This document shows, piece after piece, positions 1 through 9,642 of a stretch of DNA of 64,000 nt (its first letter is position 1; every line of letters begins with the position of its first letter). Below the pieces are notes generated by a model. That model did no database searches. It worked only from the letters and a program-made list of their open reading frames with translations, and was not told the DNA's origin. This DNA comes from an uncultured Pseudomonas sp. Its GTDB lineage: Bacteria > Pseudomonadota > Gammaproteobacteria > Pseudomonadales > Pseudomonadaceae. The stretch spans positions 1 to 64,000 of the forward strand of contig NZ_CAJYVE010000025.1 of the NCBI RefSeq assembly GCF_913777995.1, read 5' to 3'. The translations under genes and the position numbers were made by a program.

Positions 1-548
1 TGGGCGAAGGCCGCGAGGCGATCATCGCGGTGACCATCCCCGAGCGGCCCGGCAGCTTCAAGGCCTTCTGCGAAGCGGTGGGCAAGCGGCAGATCACCGA
101 GTTCAACTACCGCTACCACACCGACCGTGAGGCGCACATATTCGTCGGCGTGCAGACCCACCCCGAGCGCGACCCGCGCAGCGCGCTGATCGCCAGCCTC
201 ACCGAGCAGGGCTTCCCGGTCGTGGACCTGACCGACAACGAGCTGGCCAAGCTGCACATCCGGCACATGGTCGGCGGCCATTCGGAACGGGTCAGCGACG
301 AAGTGGTGCTGCGCTTCGAGTTCCCCGAGCGGCCGGGCGCGCTGTTCAACTTTCTCAACAAACTGGGGGGTCGCTGGACCATTTCGATGTTCCACTACCG
401 CAACCATGGCGCTGCCGACGGGCGCGTGGTGGCCGGGCTGGTGGTGCCGGAGGACGAACACGACCTGGTCAAGGACACCCTGGCAGAGATCGGCTACCCC
501 TACTGGGACGAGACCAACAACCCCGCGTATCGGTTTTTCCTCGGTTGA
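1..548 (+). CDS. ilvA: Threonine ammonia-lyase (threonine dehydratase), C-terminal part
   Basis: The reading frame is open from base 3 and enters from outside the window, so only about 181 C-terminal residues are visible. They contain two successive ACT-like regulatory repeats, each opening with a P-E-R-P-G-(S/A) motif (IPERPGSF near the start, FPERPGALF about 90 residues later), the layout of the allosteric domain of biosynthetic IlvA. The enzyme deaminates threonine to 2-oxobutanoate, the first step to isoleucine. The C-terminal domain senses isoleucine and valine. The PLP-binding catalytic domain is upstream and not seen. The protein ends in YRFFLG, as in other proteobacterial IlvA proteins. 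Identity is confident; the catalytic part cannot be judged. Confidence 0.93.
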   Translation, partial: GEGREAIIAVTIPERPGSFKAFCEAVGKRQITEFNYRYHTDREAHIFVGVQTHPERDPRSALIASLTEQGFPVVDLTDNELAKLHIRHMVGGHSERVSDEVVLRFEFPERPGALFNFLNKLGGRWTISMFHYRNHGAADGRVVAGLVVPEDEHDLVKDTLAEIGYPYWDETNNPAYRFFLG

Positions 549-658
549 GAGGCCTCTGGGCAACCCCACGCGAGGTTGCTCAGGCCGGGTTGCAGATTTA
601 TCGCACCTGTAAAAGCGGCGACGGTCAATGAAGGTACATCCACACGGACGTTACGCTC

Positions 659-1702
659 ATGCCAGATGCCATCGCCGCCGAACAGCTACCTCCCGACCTG
701 CACTATGTCGACGACAGCGAACCGGGCCTGAGCCGCAAACGGCTGCGCGGCAAGTTCGCCTATTTCGACCGTAACGACCAGCGCATTCGCGACCCGGCCG
801 AGATCCAGCGCATCAACGCCCTGGCCATACCGCCGGCCTATACCGATGTGTGGATCTGCGCCGACCCGCAGGGCCACCTGCAGGCCACCGGTCGCGACGC
901 GCGCGGGCGCAAGCAATACCGCTACCACCCGCGCTGGCGTGAGATCCGTGACGAGAACAAGTACGCGCGCATGATCGCCTTCGGCGGCGCACTGCCCAAG
1001 GTGCGCAAGCAACTGGAAGCGCAGATGAGCCAGCCCGGCATGGGCCGCGACAAGGTCATCGCCGCCGTGGTCAGCCTGCTGGACGCCACACTGATTCGCA
1101 TCGGCAATTCACGTTACGCCCGCGACAACCGCTCCTTCGGCCTGACCACCCTGCGCAACAAGCACGTGGACATCAAGGGCAGCGAGATCCTTTTCCAGTT
1201 TCGCGGCAAGAGCGGCGTCGAGCACCAGATCAGCATCAAGGACCGGCGCATGGCGAAGATCATCAAGCGCTGCATGGAGTTGCCAGGGCAGAACCTGTTC
1301 CAGTACCTGGATGACGACGGCCAGCGCCATGGCATCAGCTCTAGCGACGTCAACGCCTACCTGCACTCCCTGACCGGCGCAGACTTCACCGCCAAGGACT
1401 ATCGAACCTGGGCTGGCAGCGTGCTGGCCCTGGCGACCCTGCGCAAGCTGCAGTGGGAGCCGGAGGCCGACGCCAAGAAGCATATCGTGGAGATGGTCAA
1501 GAATGTGGCCCGCCAGTTGGGCAACACGCCGACGGTGTGCCGCAAGTGTTACATCCACCCGGCGGTCCTGGAGGGCTTTCTGCTGGGCGAGCTGGCCAAG
1601 CTGCCACGCGCCAGGAAGCGCAAGGGCCTGAGCGCCGAGGAAGTCGCCCTGGCAGCCTTCCTGCAGCAACTGCATGCGCAGAGCGCCAGGACTGCACCCT
1701 GA
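659..1702 (+). CDS. DNA topoisomerase IB (poxvirus/bacterial type)
   Basis: This 347-residue protein matches the short bacterial type IB topoisomerases related to poxvirus and eukaryotic Top1. These relax supercoils through a 3'-phosphotyrosyl intermediate without ATP. The N-terminal domain (about residues 20-95) carries RKRLRGKFAYFD and YRYHPRWR. The catalytic domain has an Arg in SRYARDNRSFG, a Lys/Arg region RGKSGVEH, a second Arg in DYRTWAGS and the nucleophile Tyr298 in CYIHPAV. The ATG at 659 is used although no strong Shine-Dalgarno sequence precedes it. It stands alone, 110 bp after ilvA, and converges on the DUF2242 gene. Family assignment is firm; its physiological role in bacteria is poorly defined. 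Confidence 0.92.
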   Translation: MPDAIAAEQLPPDLHYVDDSEPGLSRKRLRGKFAYFDRNDQRIRDPAEIQRINALAIPPAYTDVWICADPQGHLQATGRDARGRKQYRYHPRWREIRDENKYARMIAFGGALPKVRKQLEAQMSQPGMGRDKVIAAVVSLLDATLIRIGNSRYARDNRSFGLTTLRNKHVDIKGSEILFQFRGKSGVEHQISIKDRRMAKIIKRCMELPGQNLFQYLDDDGQRHGISSSDVNAYLHSLTGADFTAKDYRTWAGSVLALATLRKLQWEPEADAKKHIVEMVKNVARQLGNTPTVCRKCYIHPAVLEGFLLGELAKLPRARKRKGLSAEEVALAAFLQQLHAQSARTAP

Positions 1703-1717
1703 GCAAGCGGGCTGGAC

Positions 1718-2569
1718 TTATTGGGCGGGTGGGGACGGCTCGACCGCTGGTGTCGGCTCGGCCGGGGCCTGTTGGGCTGCTGGCTCGGGGGCTGGTTGCG
1801 TTACAGCAGGCTGGCTCTCGGTGCTCTCGACCTTGAAACCGTCAGACTCGACAGGCGCTGCCACAGGTTGGCTGCCGTTGTCCGTAGCGGCGGCCGGAGC
1901 CGGTGCGGCAACTGGGGCGGGCGCTTCGACCGCGGGATGCGTCGGTGCTGCCGGAGCTGCAGCGGCAGGAGCCACGGGGGTGGTGGCTTCTGGAACGCCC
2001 AAGTCGGCCTTGGGCTTCTCGACGATATGCGCGGCCTGCTTCACTTCCGCTGGCAGGAAGCTTTCGACCAGGGCAAAGAAGCGCTCGTAGAATTTGTCTG
2101 AAGCCACGGTCTCGCTGGCGACCTTGACCATCGAGTCGTCGGTGGAGCCGATGGGCATCGACACCGAACCGAGCACACCCACGCCAAGACTGGCGGAGGT
2201 GTTGGATTTCTTCAGCGCGTAACGGTCCTGCAAGGCGTTGGCGAACATGCTGGAGGTGCCGGGCTTGACGTCGTCGGCACAGACCACGTTGAAACTGATC
2301 TCGATGTGGGTGTCACCGGTCTGCTGGAAGCTCTTGCGACCGCTGATCATCTTCGGGTCGTTGCTGGTGATGATGTAGCCCTGGCTGAGCAACGCCCGGC
2401 GTGCCGCCTCGCAGGAGGCGGTGTCGCTGGCCGGGTAGGTGCGCGAGAAGGTCCCTGCATCGTCGAAATGCTCATGATCATAGATCGCCTGCTTGGGCGA
2501 GGAACAGCCTGCGGCCATCAGCAGGACGGCGGCCCAGCAGGCGGTGCGAACATTCAGAACATTGAACAT
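1718..2569 (-). CDS. DUF2242 family lipoprotein
   Basis: A 283-residue exported lipoprotein. The N terminus is a hydrophobic signal ending in a lipobox (LMAAGC, Cys22). Residues about 25-170 form the conserved DUF2242 domain (for example EHFDDAGTFSRTYP and ALLSQGYIITSNDPKMI). The last 90 residues are a low-complexity Ala/Pro/Glu tail that probably spans or decorates the periplasm. The function of DUF2242 is unknown to me. It stands alone on the minus strand, 15 bp from the convergent topoisomerase gene and upstream of the tRNA terminator. The start at 2569 is fixed by the signal peptide. Confidence 0.85.
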   Translation of the reverse strand: MFNVLNVRTACWAAVLLMAAGCSSPKQAIYDHEHFDDAGTFSRTYPASDTASCEAARRALLSQGYIITSNDPKMISGRKSFQQTGDTHIEISFNVVCADDVKPGTSSMFANALQDRYALKKSNTSASLGVGVLGSVSMPIGSTDDSMVKVASETVASDKFYERFFALVESFLPAEVKQAAHIVEKPKADLGVPEATTPVAPAAAAPAAPTHPAVEAPAPVAAPAPAAATDNGSQPVAAPVESDGFKVESTESQPAVTQPAPEPAAQQAPAEPTPAVEPSPPAQ

Positions 2570-2730
2570 CGGTAATCCCGGAGAAAAATGCGCGACGGAA
2601 AAAGGCGATAAGTCTGCAACAAGGTCGGCGGAGGATCAACGCAGACTTGGTATCGGCTTGTTGACACAACGCCGACCGCTCGCTGGCTACCCGGGCAAAG
2701 GCGCCAAGACCATCGGCAAGCGCAGAAAGC

Positions 2731-2755
2731 AAAAAAGCGACCCTAAGGTCGCTTT
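2731..2755 (-). terminator. Intrinsic terminator of the tRNA operon
   Basis: Read on the minus strand, GCGACC-TTAG-GGTCGC (extended by A-T pairs on both sides) is followed by a run of six T. It lies 42 bp beyond the 3' end of the second tRNA-Asp and marks the end of the tRNA-Val/Asp/Asp transcript. Confidence 0.85.
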
Positions 2756-2796
2756 CTTGTTTGTTCCAGAGAGTTCATGGGCTCTGGAACCGAATA

Positions 2797-2873
2797 TGGC
2801 GCAGCGGACGGGACTCGAACCCGCGACCCCCGGCGTGACAGGCCGGTATTCTAACCGACTGAACTACCGCTGC
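2797..2873 (-). tRNA. tRNA-Asp (GTC), copy 2
   Basis: A 77-nt cloverleaf on the minus strand that begins GCAGCGG and ends CCGCTGCGCCA with encoded CCA. The anticodon loop reads C-T-GTC-A-C, so it decodes GAC/GAU. The T arm contains GGGTTCGAGTCCC. It is identical over its full length to the copy at 2981-3057. It is the promoter-distal gene of a three-tRNA operon. Confidence 0.97.
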
Positions 2874-2980
2874 GTATCGCTTGTAAACCTGACTGAAACA
2901 AACTTCGAGTAAGTTGCTTCAGTAACACGGTTGAAGAGCCTTGGCTTTTCAACCCCAGACCAGAAACACTGATCTGAAAG

Positions 2981-3057
2981 TGGCGCAGCGGACGGGACTC
3001 GAACCCGCGACCCCCGGCGTGACAGGCCGGTATTCTAACCGACTGAACTACCGCTGC
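2981..3057 (-). tRNA. tRNA-Asp (GTC), copy 1
   Basis: A 77-nt minus-strand tRNA with a GTC anticodon, encoded CCA and a TTCGA T loop. It is identical to the neighbouring copy 107 bp further downstream in the transcript. The spacers between the tRNAs are not alike, so the identity is confined to the genes, as expected from duplication with ongoing gene conversion or strong selection. Confidence 0.97.
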
Positions 3058-3100
3058 GCATATTTGAAAACTGAGTTCAACAGCCTTTCAAACTCAACGA

Positions 3101-3176
3101 TGGTGGGTGATGACGGGATCGAACCGCCGACCCTCTGCTTGTAAGGCAGATGCTCTCCCGGCTGAGCTAATCACCC
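3101..3176 (-). tRNA. tRNA-Val (TAC)
   Basis: A 76-nt minus-strand tRNA that begins GGGTGAT and ends ATCACCCACCA with encoded CCA. The anticodon stem TCTGC/GCAGA encloses the loop CTTACAA, which gives anticodon TAC (valine). It is the first gene of the Val-Asp-Asp operon, about 15 nt after the predicted transcription start. Confidence 0.97.
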
Positions 3177-3197
3177 TTTGCTTCGCTGAGGCCGCGA

Positions 3198-3226
3198 ACT
3201 TTACGCACCCCCCTTACCTAAGTCAA
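3198..3226 (-). promoter_or_regulatory. Sigma-70 promoter of the tRNA-Val/Asp/Asp operon
   Basis: On the minus strand, TTGACT (3226-3221), a 17-bp spacer and TAAAGT (3203-3198) precede tRNA-Val. A GC-rich discriminator (TCGCGGCC) follows the -10 box, typical of stringently controlled stable-RNA promoters. The remaining bases from 3227 to 3369 show nothing I can assign. Confidence 0.7.
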
Positions 3227-3369
3227 CACCTTGAGTGAAATATTTTTCAAATCAGGGAGATACGGGTTTATTCAGGCTTTTTTGGCACCTCTGAAAACGC
3301 GCCTGACGGCGGCGCTCAAATCGCCTGCGCCGAGTAGCAGCACTTACAAAACGAGATGTAGCGAACGGG

Positions 3370-4149
3370 TTATTGCGCGTAAATCATCTTGCGCGTCATG
3401 CCGCCATCGACGACGAACTCCTGTCCGGTCACGAAGCCGGCATTACGTGACAACAGCCAGCTGACCATCGCTGCCACGTCCTCGACCGTCCCTACCCTGC
3501 CCGCCGGGTGTTGGGCATGGTCGGTTTCCGAGAGCGGTTCGGCACGTCGCACAGAAGGGTCACGGGCATCGATCCAGCCAGGGCTGACTGCATTGACGCG
3601 GATTTGCGGGCCCAGGCTCACCGCCAGCGCATGGGTCAGCGCCAGCAACCCGCCCTTGCTCGCCGCGTAGGCCTCGGTGTCGGCCTCGGACTGATGGGCC
3701 CGCGTGGAGGCCAGGTTGACGATGCTGCCACCATGGGCGCGCAGGTAAGGTGCACAGTGCTTGGCCAGCAGCATCGGCCCGGTCAGGTTGACCGCCAGCA
3801 CCCGGTTCCAGCGCTCCACGCCCAGGCTTTCCAGGGTGCCATTATGCGGATCGGCAACCCCGGCGTTGCACACCAGAGCATCCAGGCGACCGAACTGGCG
3901 CAGCAACTGGGCCACACCGCCGACCACCTGATCCTCGCTGGCCACGTCCATGGCGATGAACAAGGCGTTCTCGCCCAGGCTTTCAGCGACCGTGGCACCT
4001 CGAATGCGGTCCACATCCGCCAGCACCACCTGCCAACCTTCGCTGATCAGCCAGGCGGCGATGCCCAGGCCGATGCCGCGGGCGGCACCGGTGACCAGCG
4101 CCACCCGGCCATTGCTCGGCCCGGTGACCTGCATGGCCCAATCGGTCAC
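3370..4149 (-). CDS. SDR family NAD(P)-dependent oxidoreductase
   Basis: A 259-residue classical short-chain dehydrogenase. It has the Rossmann dinucleotide motif TGAARGIG (20-27), NAG (95-97) and the catalytic set Ser148, Tyr161 and Lys165 (YAASK). The C terminus [15 protein letters not shown] is typical of the family. An acidic residue after beta-2 (ADVDR) hints at NAD preference. The substrate cannot be read from sequence. The GTG at 4149 overlaps the metZ stop codon (GTGA), which suggests translational coupling. An ATG at 4134 is an alternative start. Family is certain, function unknown. Confidence 0.88.
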   Translation of the reverse strand: MTDWAMQVTGPSNGRVALVTGAARGIGLGIAAWLISEGWQVVLADVDRIRGATVAESLGENALFIAMDVASEDQVVGGVAQLLRQFGRLDALVCNAGVADPHNGTLESLGVERWNRVLAVNLTGPMLLAKHCAPYLRAHGGSIVNLASTRAHQSEADTEAYAASKGGLLALTHALAVSLGPQIRVNAVSPGWIDARDPSVRRAEPLSETDHAQHPAGRVGTVEDVAAMVSWLLSRNAGFVTGQEFVVDGGMTRKMIYAQ

Positions 4150-5357
4150 AGCGCTGCCAGGCCGCGAGCCAGGTCGTTCTGCAGGTCGGTGACGTCTTCC
4201 AGGCCCACCGCGAGGCGGATCAGGCTATCACTGATGCCCGCCGAAGCGCGCTCCTGGGGCGTCAGACGACCGTGCGAGGTGGTCGCCGGATGGGTGATGG
4301 TGGTCTTGCTGTCACCCAGGTTGGCGGTGATCGACACCAGGCGCGTGGCGTCGATGAAGCGCCAGGCGCCCTCCTTGCCCCCCTTGACCTCAAAGCTCAC
4401 CACCGCGCCGAAGCCCTTCTGCTGACGTTGAGCCAGCTCGTGCTGCGGGTGGCTCTTCAGGCCGGCGTAATGAACCTTCTCCACGCCATCCTGCTGCTCC
4501 AGCCACTCGGCCAGGGCCTGGGCATTGGCACAATGCGCGCGCATGCGCAGGTTGAGGGTTTCCAGGCCCTTGAGGAACACCCAGGCGTTGAACGGGCTCA
4601 GGGTTGGACCGGCCGTGCGCAGGAAGCCGACCACTTCTTTCATCAGCTCGGCGCGGCCAGCGACTACACCACCCATGCAGCGCCCCTGGCCGTCGATGAA
4701 CTTGGTGGCCGAATGCACCACGACATCGGCACCCAGCTTCAGCGGCTGCTGCAGTGCAGGCGTGCAGAAGCAGTTATCGACCACCAGCATGGCGCCCTTG
4801 GCATGCGCGATTTCCGCCAGCGCGGCGATATCGACCAGCTCGGCCAGCGGGTTGGATGGTGACTCGACGAACAGCAGGCGGGTATTGGGCTTGATTGCCG
4901 CATCCCAACCGGCCAGTTCGGCCAGCGGCACGTAGTCGACCTCGACGCCAAAGCGCTTGAGGTACTTCTCGAACAGGCTGATGGTCGAACCGAACACACT
5001 GCGCGACACCAGCACATGGTCGCCGGCGCTGCACAGACTCATGACCACCGAGAGGATGGCCGACATGCCAGTGGAGGTTGCGACTGCCTGCTCGGCGCCT
5101 TCAAGCGCGGCGATGCGCTCTTCGAAGGTGCGCACGGTCGGGTTGGTGTAGCGCGAGTAGACGTTACCCGGCACATCGCCGGCGAAGCGCGCGGCGGCAT
5201 CGGCCGCCGTGCGGAACACGTAGCTGGAAGTGAAGAACAGCGGATCGCTGTGCTCGCTTTCCGGTGTGCGGTGCTGGCCCGCGCGAACGGCCAGGGTGTC
5301 GAACCCCACGCCGTCCAGGTCACTGTCCAGCCGGCCTGAATCCCATTGCTCAGACAT
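4146..5357 (-). CDS. metZ: O-succinylhomoserine sulfhydrylase
   Basis: A 403-residue PLP enzyme of the Cys/Met metabolism (cystathionine gamma-synthase) family. It makes homocysteine directly from O-succinylhomoserine and sulfide in methionine synthesis, the Pseudomonas route. The PLP-binding lysine is Lys219 in [19 protein letters not shown] (about 68-74) and STGMSAI (95-101) are the usual phosphate- and substrate-binding segments. It lies 20 bp downstream of purF, and its stop overlaps the SDR start, so the genes probably share a transcript. The purF-metZ pairing is standard in pseudomonads and supports MetZ over MetB. Confidence 0.93.
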   Translation of the reverse strand: MSEQWDSGRLDSDLDGVGFDTLAVRAGQHRTPESEHSDPLFFTSSYVFRTAADAAARFAGDVPGNVYSRYTNPTVRTFEERIAALEGAEQAVATSTGMSAILSVVMSLCSAGDHVLVSRSVFGSTISLFEKYLKRFGVEVDYVPLAELAGWDAAIKPNTRLLFVESPSNPLAELVDIAALAEIAHAKGAMLVVDNCFCTPALQQPLKLGADVVVHSATKFIDGQGRCMGGVVAGRAELMKEVVGFLRTAGPTLSPFNAWVFLKGLETLNLRMRAHCANAQALAEWLEQQDGVEKVHYAGLKSHPQHELAQRQQKGFGAVVSFEVKGGKEGAWRFIDATRLVSITANLGDSKTTITHPATTSHGRLTPQERASAGISDSLIRLAVGLEDVTDLQNDLARGLAAL

Positions 5358-5377
5358 GCACGTTTTCCTTGTCCGAA

Positions 5378-6886
5378 TCAGTTGTTGTACAGATCGATGA
5401 TCGCGCTGACGGCCTGGTTCTTGACCTTCGCCGCGTCGTTACGAGCGTCCTCGATCCGGTTCAGGTAGTGCTCGTCGACATCACCGGTGACGTACTTGCC
5501 GTCGAAGACCGAGCAATCGAAGTTGTCGATCTTGATCTTCTTGCTGCCGCTGACCGCTTCGATGAGATCGTTGAGGTCCTGGTAGACCAGCCAGTCGGCA
5601 CCGATCAGATCGGCCACTTCCTGGGTGGTGCGGTTGTGCGCGATGAGTTCGTGAGCACTCGGCATGTCGATGCCGTAGACGTTCGGGTAGCGCACGGCCG
5701 GGGCGGCCGAGCAGAAATAGACATTCTTGGCGCCGGCTTCGCGGGCCATCTGGATGATCTGCTTGCAGGTGGTGCCGCGCACGATGGAGTCGTCGACCAG
5801 CATCACGTTCTTGCCGCGGAATTCCAGCTCGATGGCGTTGAGTTTCTGGCGTACGGATTTCTTGCGCGCCGCCTGGCCGGGCATGATGAAGGTACGGCCG
5901 ATGTAGCGGTTCTTCACGAAGCCTTCGCGGAACTTGACGCCCAAGTGGTTCGCCAGCTCCAGGGCGGCGGTGCGGCTGGTGTCCGGAATTGGGATGACCA
6001 CGTCGATGTCATGGTCGGGGCGCTCGCGGCGGATCTTCTCGGCCAGACGCTCGCCCATGCGCAGGCGCGCCTTGTACACCGAGATGCCGTCGATGATCGA
6101 GTCGGGGCGGGCCAGGTAGACGTGTTCGAAAATGCACGGTGCATAGCGCGGGTTCGGCGCGCACTGGCGGGTGAACAGGCGGCCATCTTCGGTGATGTAC
6201 ACCGCTTCGCCCGGCGCCAGGTCACGGATCAGGGTGAAGCCCAGCACGTCCAGCGCGACGCTCTCGGAGGCGATCATGTACTCCACGCCTTCGTCGGTGT
6301 GGCGCTGGCCGAAGACGATCGGACGGATCGCGTCCGGGTCACGGAAGCCGACGATGCCATAACCGGTGACCATCGCCACCACGGCATAGCCGCCACGGCA
6401 GCGTTTGTGCACGTCGGCCACCGCCGCGAAGATGTCCTCTTCGGTCGGCTGCAGCTTGCCACGCACGGCCAGCTCGTGGGCGAACACGTTGAGCAGCACT
6501 TCCGAATCGGAATTGGTGTTCACGTGGCGCAGGTCGGACTCGTAGATTTCCTTGGCCAACTGCTCGACGTTGGTCAGGTTGCCGTTGTGTGCCAGGGTGA
6601 TGCCATAGGGCGAGTTGACATAGAACGGCTGGGCTTCGGCCGAAGTGGAGCTGCCCGCCGTGGGATAACGCACATGACCGATGCCCATGTGCCCGACCAG
6701 CCGCTGCATATGGCGCTGCTGGAACACATCGCGCACCAACCCGTTGTCCTTGCGCAGGAACAACCGGCCATCATGGCTGGTCACGATACCGGCAGCATCC
6801 TGGCCGCGGTGCTGGAGGACGGTGAGCGCGTCATACAGCGCCTGGTTGACGTTCGACTTACCGACGATTCCGACGATGCCACACAT
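5378..6886 (-). CDS. purF: Amidophosphoribosyltransferase
   Basis: A 502-residue PurF, which catalyses the first committed step of purine synthesis: PRPP plus glutamine gives phosphoribosylamine. The start at 6886 yields MCGIVGIVG, so that Cys2 becomes the N-terminal nucleophile of the glutaminase domain after Met removal. An in-frame ATG three codons upstream would block this. The glutaminase domain covers about residues 2-235 ([20 protein letters not shown]). The phosphoribosyltransferase domain follows, with the PRPP loop [12 protein letters not shown] at about 362-373. It lies 12 bp downstream of cvpA, the usual cvpA-purF arrangement. Confidence 0.96.
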   Translation of the reverse strand: MCGIVGIVGKSNVNQALYDALTVLQHRGQDAAGIVTSHDGRLFLRKDNGLVRDVFQQRHMQRLVGHMGIGHVRYPTAGSSTSAEAQPFYVNSPYGITLAHNGNLTNVEQLAKEIYESDLRHVNTNSDSEVLLNVFAHELAVRGKLQPTEEDIFAAVADVHKRCRGGYAVVAMVTGYGIVGFRDPDAIRPIVFGQRHTDEGVEYMIASESVALDVLGFTLIRDLAPGEAVYITEDGRLFTRQCAPNPRYAPCIFEHVYLARPDSIIDGISVYKARLRMGERLAEKIRRERPDHDIDVVIPIPDTSRTAALELANHLGVKFREGFVKNRYIGRTFIMPGQAARKKSVRQKLNAIELEFRGKNVMLVDDSIVRGTTCKQIIQMAREAGAKNVYFCSAAPAVRYPNVYGIDMPSAHELIAHNRTTQEVADLIGADWLVYQDLNDLIEAVSGSKKIKIDNFDCSVFDGKYVTGDVDEHYLNRIEDARNDAAKVKNQAVSAIIDLYNN

Positions 6887-6898
6887 GCGACACAACCC

Positions 6899-7486
6899 CT
6901 ACTTAGTGGAACTGGATTTACCGAGCACGTCCTGCGCCATCTGCGGCGACAGTACCTGCTCCTTGAACGGTAGTTCAGCGGGAACGCTGATACCGCTGGC
7001 GAACCACTGGCTGGACATCCCGAGAATCAGGTTTTTCGACCAGTCAGCGACCATGAGAAATTGCGGCAGCAGGCGTGAGTCCTGCCACCATTGATCCTGT
7101 TGCACCGGCCCCAGGCTCAACAGCCCGACCGCGACGACGACTAGCAAGGCACCACGCGCGGCACCGAAGACCATGCCGAGAAACCGGTCAGTGCCCGACA
7201 GCCCGGTGACCCGAATCAGTTCACCGATGAGAAAATTGACCATGGCGCCGACCAGCAGGGTGGCCACGAACAGAATGATGCAACTGGCGATGATCCGCGC
7301 CGAGGGCGTGGCGATGTAATCGGCCAGGTAATAGGACAGTCCGGCACCGAACATCCAGGCGACCACACCTGCGACGATCCAGATCACCAGCGACAGGGCT
7401 TCCTTGACGAAGCCGCGCTTGATGCTGATCAGAGCGGAGATGGCGATGACCGCGAGGATCGCCCAGTCAACCGGAGTAAGTGCCAC
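6899..7486 (-). CDS. cvpA: CvpA family inner-membrane protein
   Basis: A 195-residue CvpA homologue with four predicted membrane spans in the first 120 residues (for example WAILAVIAISALI, VIWIVAGVVAWMF, IASCIILFVATLL and GALLVVVAVGLL). A soluble C-terminal tail follows, ending in LGKSSSTK. CvpA was named for colicin V production and is linked in enterobacteria to envelope integrity and bile resistance; the molecular activity is unclear. It is directly upstream of purF. A strong hairpin separates it from the SPOR gene. Confidence 0.92.
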   Translation of the reverse strand: MALTPVDWAILAVIAISALISIKRGFVKEALSLVIWIVAGVVAWMFGAGLSYYLADYIATPSARIIASCIILFVATLLVGAMVNFLIGELIRVTGLSGTDRFLGMVFGAARGALLVVVAVGLLSLGPVQQDQWWQDSRLLPQFLMVADWSKNLILGMSSQWFASGISVPAELPFKEQVLSPQMAQDVLGKSSSTK

Positions 7487-7579
7487 GTTGCAGCCTGCAG
7501 ACGGATAAGGCGGCGCATTTTAACAGAGCGGCCGCCGGTCGGTAAGCTGCGATTATCGGCAGGTTGAAATTTCTTGAAA

Positions 7580-7611
7580 CCTGCGCGCCAGACGGTTGTC
7601 TGGCGCGCAGG
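7580..7611 (-). terminator. 14-bp intergenic hairpin between the SPOR gene and cvpA
   Basis: A perfect 14-bp inverted repeat (7580-7593 with 7598-7611, loop GGTT) starts 13 bp beyond the SPOR stop codon. On the minus strand it is followed by GTTTC rather than a proper T-run, so it may be a weak terminator or an mRNA-stabilising or processing structure that partly uncouples cvpA-purF from the folC operon. Confidence 0.5.
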
Positions 7612-7624
7612 CCGTGGCGCGGGA

Positions 7625-8344
7625 TCAGCCCCGCTCGGGCTGGAAGCGCACCACGATACCCTTGAGCTTCTGCTGCTTGTCGAGCTGGTCACGCAGCCGA
7701 TCGGCTTCAGCACGCTCGATCAGCGGCCCGACGAATACGCGGTTCACACCCTCGGAGGTGCGAATGTAGGCATTGTAGCCCTGGGCACGCAGCGTCTTCT
7801 GCAGGTTGTCGGCATTGGCGCGGTTGGACATGCTGGCCAGTTGCACGGACCAGCTCACCGAAAGCCCGTTGGCATCGACACCGGCCGGCGTTGCCGCCTT
7901 GGCTTGCGTAGAGGACTGGGTGGGCGCCTGGTTGCTGGCAGCATTGGCCGGCGGGGTCGGCGCAGGCTTTGCCGCTGGTTTCGCGGCAGGCGCTGGCGTT
8001 GCAGCCGTTGCAGCCGCTGCCGGCTTGGTGACGGGCGCGGGCGTCGCAGCGGCGTTGCTGGTCGCAGGTTGGGCAGGCGCAGGCGGTATGGCCTGGGTCG
8101 GCGCAGGTCCGATGGGCTGTGTCGGCGGGGTCGACTCGGTCTGCGGCAGCGGCTGCTGCTCGGGCACGGCAACCGGTTCGATCTGCACCGGCTGCATGGC
8201 CGGTGCCTCGGGCGCTGCCGGCGCGTCGACCCGTACGCTACGAGTCTCGTCCTGGCGGGTAAACAGCATGGGCAGGAAGATCACCGCAATCGCGATCAGC
8301 ACCAGGGCCCCTACCATCCGCTGTTTGTAAGCCTTGTCCAGCAT
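7625..8344 (-). CDS. SPOR domain-containing membrane protein (DedD-like)
   Basis: A 239-residue bitopic protein. It has a short cytoplasmic N terminus (MLDKAYKQR), one membrane span (MVGALVLIAIAVIFLPMLF), a long Pro/Ala-rich periplasmic linker, and a C-terminal SPOR domain of about 75 residues (SWSVQLASMSNRANADNLQ to GIVVRFQPERG). SPOR domains bind glycan strands stripped of stem peptides at division septa. I chose ATG 8344 because GAGGTG lies 6 nt upstream; the frame extends to a TTG at 8365 that would overlap folC. Its place between folC and cvpA is where enterobacteria carry dedD, so DedD is the likely counterpart. Confidence 0.88.
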   Translation of the reverse strand: MLDKAYKQRMVGALVLIAIAVIFLPMLFTRQDETRSVRVDAPAAPEAPAMQPVQIEPVAVPEQQPLPQTESTPPTQPIGPAPTQAIPPAPAQPATSNAAATPAPVTKPAAAATAATPAPAAKPAAKPAPTPPANAASNQAPTQSSTQAKAATPAGVDANGLSVSWSVQLASMSNRANADNLQKTLRAQGYNAYIRTSEGVNRVFVGPLIERAEADRLRDQLDKQQKLKGIVVRFQPERG

Positions 8345-8361
8345 CGCAGCCACCTCAATCC

Positions 8362-9642
8362 TCAATCAGCGTGCCGATCCAGCCATTCCAGAGCCTCGGC
8401 CACACAATAGAAAGACCCGAACACCAGGATCTCATCGTCGTCCGTCGCCCGCTCGCACTGCGCCTGCAGCGCCTGAACGACGTCCTGATAGGACGTCACG
8501 CTGGCAGCAAGGTTCTGCAACGCGGCGTGCAACTCGCCAACCGGACGGGTACGCGGCGTTGGCAAAGGCGCTACCGCCCAGTGCGCCAGCACTGGCACCA
8601 ACTCGGCCGTCACGCCAGCCAGGTCCTTGTCTGCCAACAAGCCGAAGACCGCCAGGCGCCGCCCCGCCAAGGGCCGCTGGGCGAGACGCCGGGCCAGGAA
8701 AGCGGCGGCGTGCGGATTATGCCCCACATCCAACAGCAGCTTGAGGGTTTTGCCCTGCCAGCGCAGCACCCGCCGGTCCAGACGCCCGACGATACGGGTA
8801 CCGTTCAGCGCCTCGGCCAGCACCTCGGGCTGCCAGGGCAGGTCCAGCCAGGCATAGGCTTGCAGCGCCAGCGCGGCGTTTTCCATGGGCAGGTCGAGCA
8901 ACGGCAGATCGCGCAGCGCCAACGGCTGGCCTGTGCGGTCATGCCCCTGCCAATGCCAGGCCGTCGCCTCGATCTGCAGGTCGAAGTCCCGACCACGCAG
9001 CGACAGTGGGCAGCCGAGTTCGGCAGCCTGTTCGAGCAATGGCGCCGGCGGGTCGAGATCGCCACACAGTGCTGGCTTGCCAGCACGGAAGATCCCGGCC
9101 TTTTCGAAGGCCACCGATTCGCGGGTATCGCCCAGCCAGTCGGCGTGGTCCAGGCCGATGCTGGTGACCAGGGCCAGGTCTGCGTCTACCAGGTTGACCG
9201 CATCCAGACGGCCACCCAGACCGACTTCAAGCACCACAGCATCCAGCCCGGCACGCTGGAACAGCCAGAACGCCGCCAGGGTGCCCATCTCGAAATAGGT
9301 CAGGGTGATATCGCCACGCGCCGCCTCGACGGCGGCGAAGGCTTCGCAGAGTTCGGCATCGCTGGCCTGTACGCCCTGTACCTGGACGCGCTCGTTGTAG
9401 CGCACCAGGTGCGGCGAACTATAGACCCCGACCTTGAGCCCCTGGGCCTGCAGCAGCGCGTCCAGGAAGGCACAGGTCGAGCCCTTGCCGTTGGTGCCGG
9501 TCACGGTAATGACCCGCGCCGCCGGGCGGCTCAGGCCCAACTGCCGGGCGACTTGCCGCGAGCGGTCGAGCCCCATATCGATGGCCGACGGATGCAACTG
9601 CTCCAGATAGGCGAGCCAGTCGCCCAGCGACCTGGCGGTCAT
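8362..9642 (-). CDS. folC: Bifunctional dihydrofolate synthase / folylpolyglutamate synthase
   Basis: A 426-residue Mur-ligase-fold enzyme. It adds glutamate to dihydropteroate and then to reduced folates. The ATP loop is [10 protein letters not shown] (47-56). [23 protein letters not shown] and [15 protein letters not shown] (Mg and substrate sites) follow, and the C-terminal glutamate-ligase domain carries [11 protein letters not shown]. Its ATG overlaps the accD stop (ATGA), the accD-folC-SPOR order common to gammaproteobacteria, which implies coupled translation. Confidence 0.95.
   Translation of the reverse strand: MTARSLGDWLAYLEQLHPSAIDMGLDRSRQVARQLGLSRPAARVITVTGTNGKGSTCAFLDALLQAQGLKVGVYSSPHLVRYNERVQVQGVQASDAELCEAFAAVEAARGDITLTYFEMGTLAAFWLFQRAGLDAVVLEVGLGGRLDAVNLVDADLALVTSIGLDHADWLGDTRESVAFEKAGIFRAGKPALCGDLDPPAPLLEQAAELGCPLSLRGRDFDLQIEATAWHWQGHDRTGQPLALRDLPLLDLPMENAALALQAYAWLDLPWQPEVLAEALNGTRIVGRLDRRVLRWQGKTLKLLLDVGHNPHAAAFLARRLAQRPLAGRRLAVFGLLADKDLAGVTAELVPVLAHWAVAPLPTPRTRPVGELHAALQNLAASVTSYQDVVQALQAQCERATDDDEILVFGSFYCVAEALEWLDRHAD

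Noticed and set aside
560-579. GCAACC/GGTTGC hairpin after ilvA considered as a terminator
   Set aside because: The stem is only 6 bp and no T-run follows.
2797-3176. tRNA cluster considered as an integration site for a mobile element
   Set aside because: There is no integrase, no direct repeat of a tRNA 3' end elsewhere in the window, and core genes lie on both sides.
5264-6973. A 569-codon plus-strand open frame over purF
   Set aside because: purF has all its catalytic motifs on the minus strand; the plus frame is an Asp/His/Val-rich antisense artefact.
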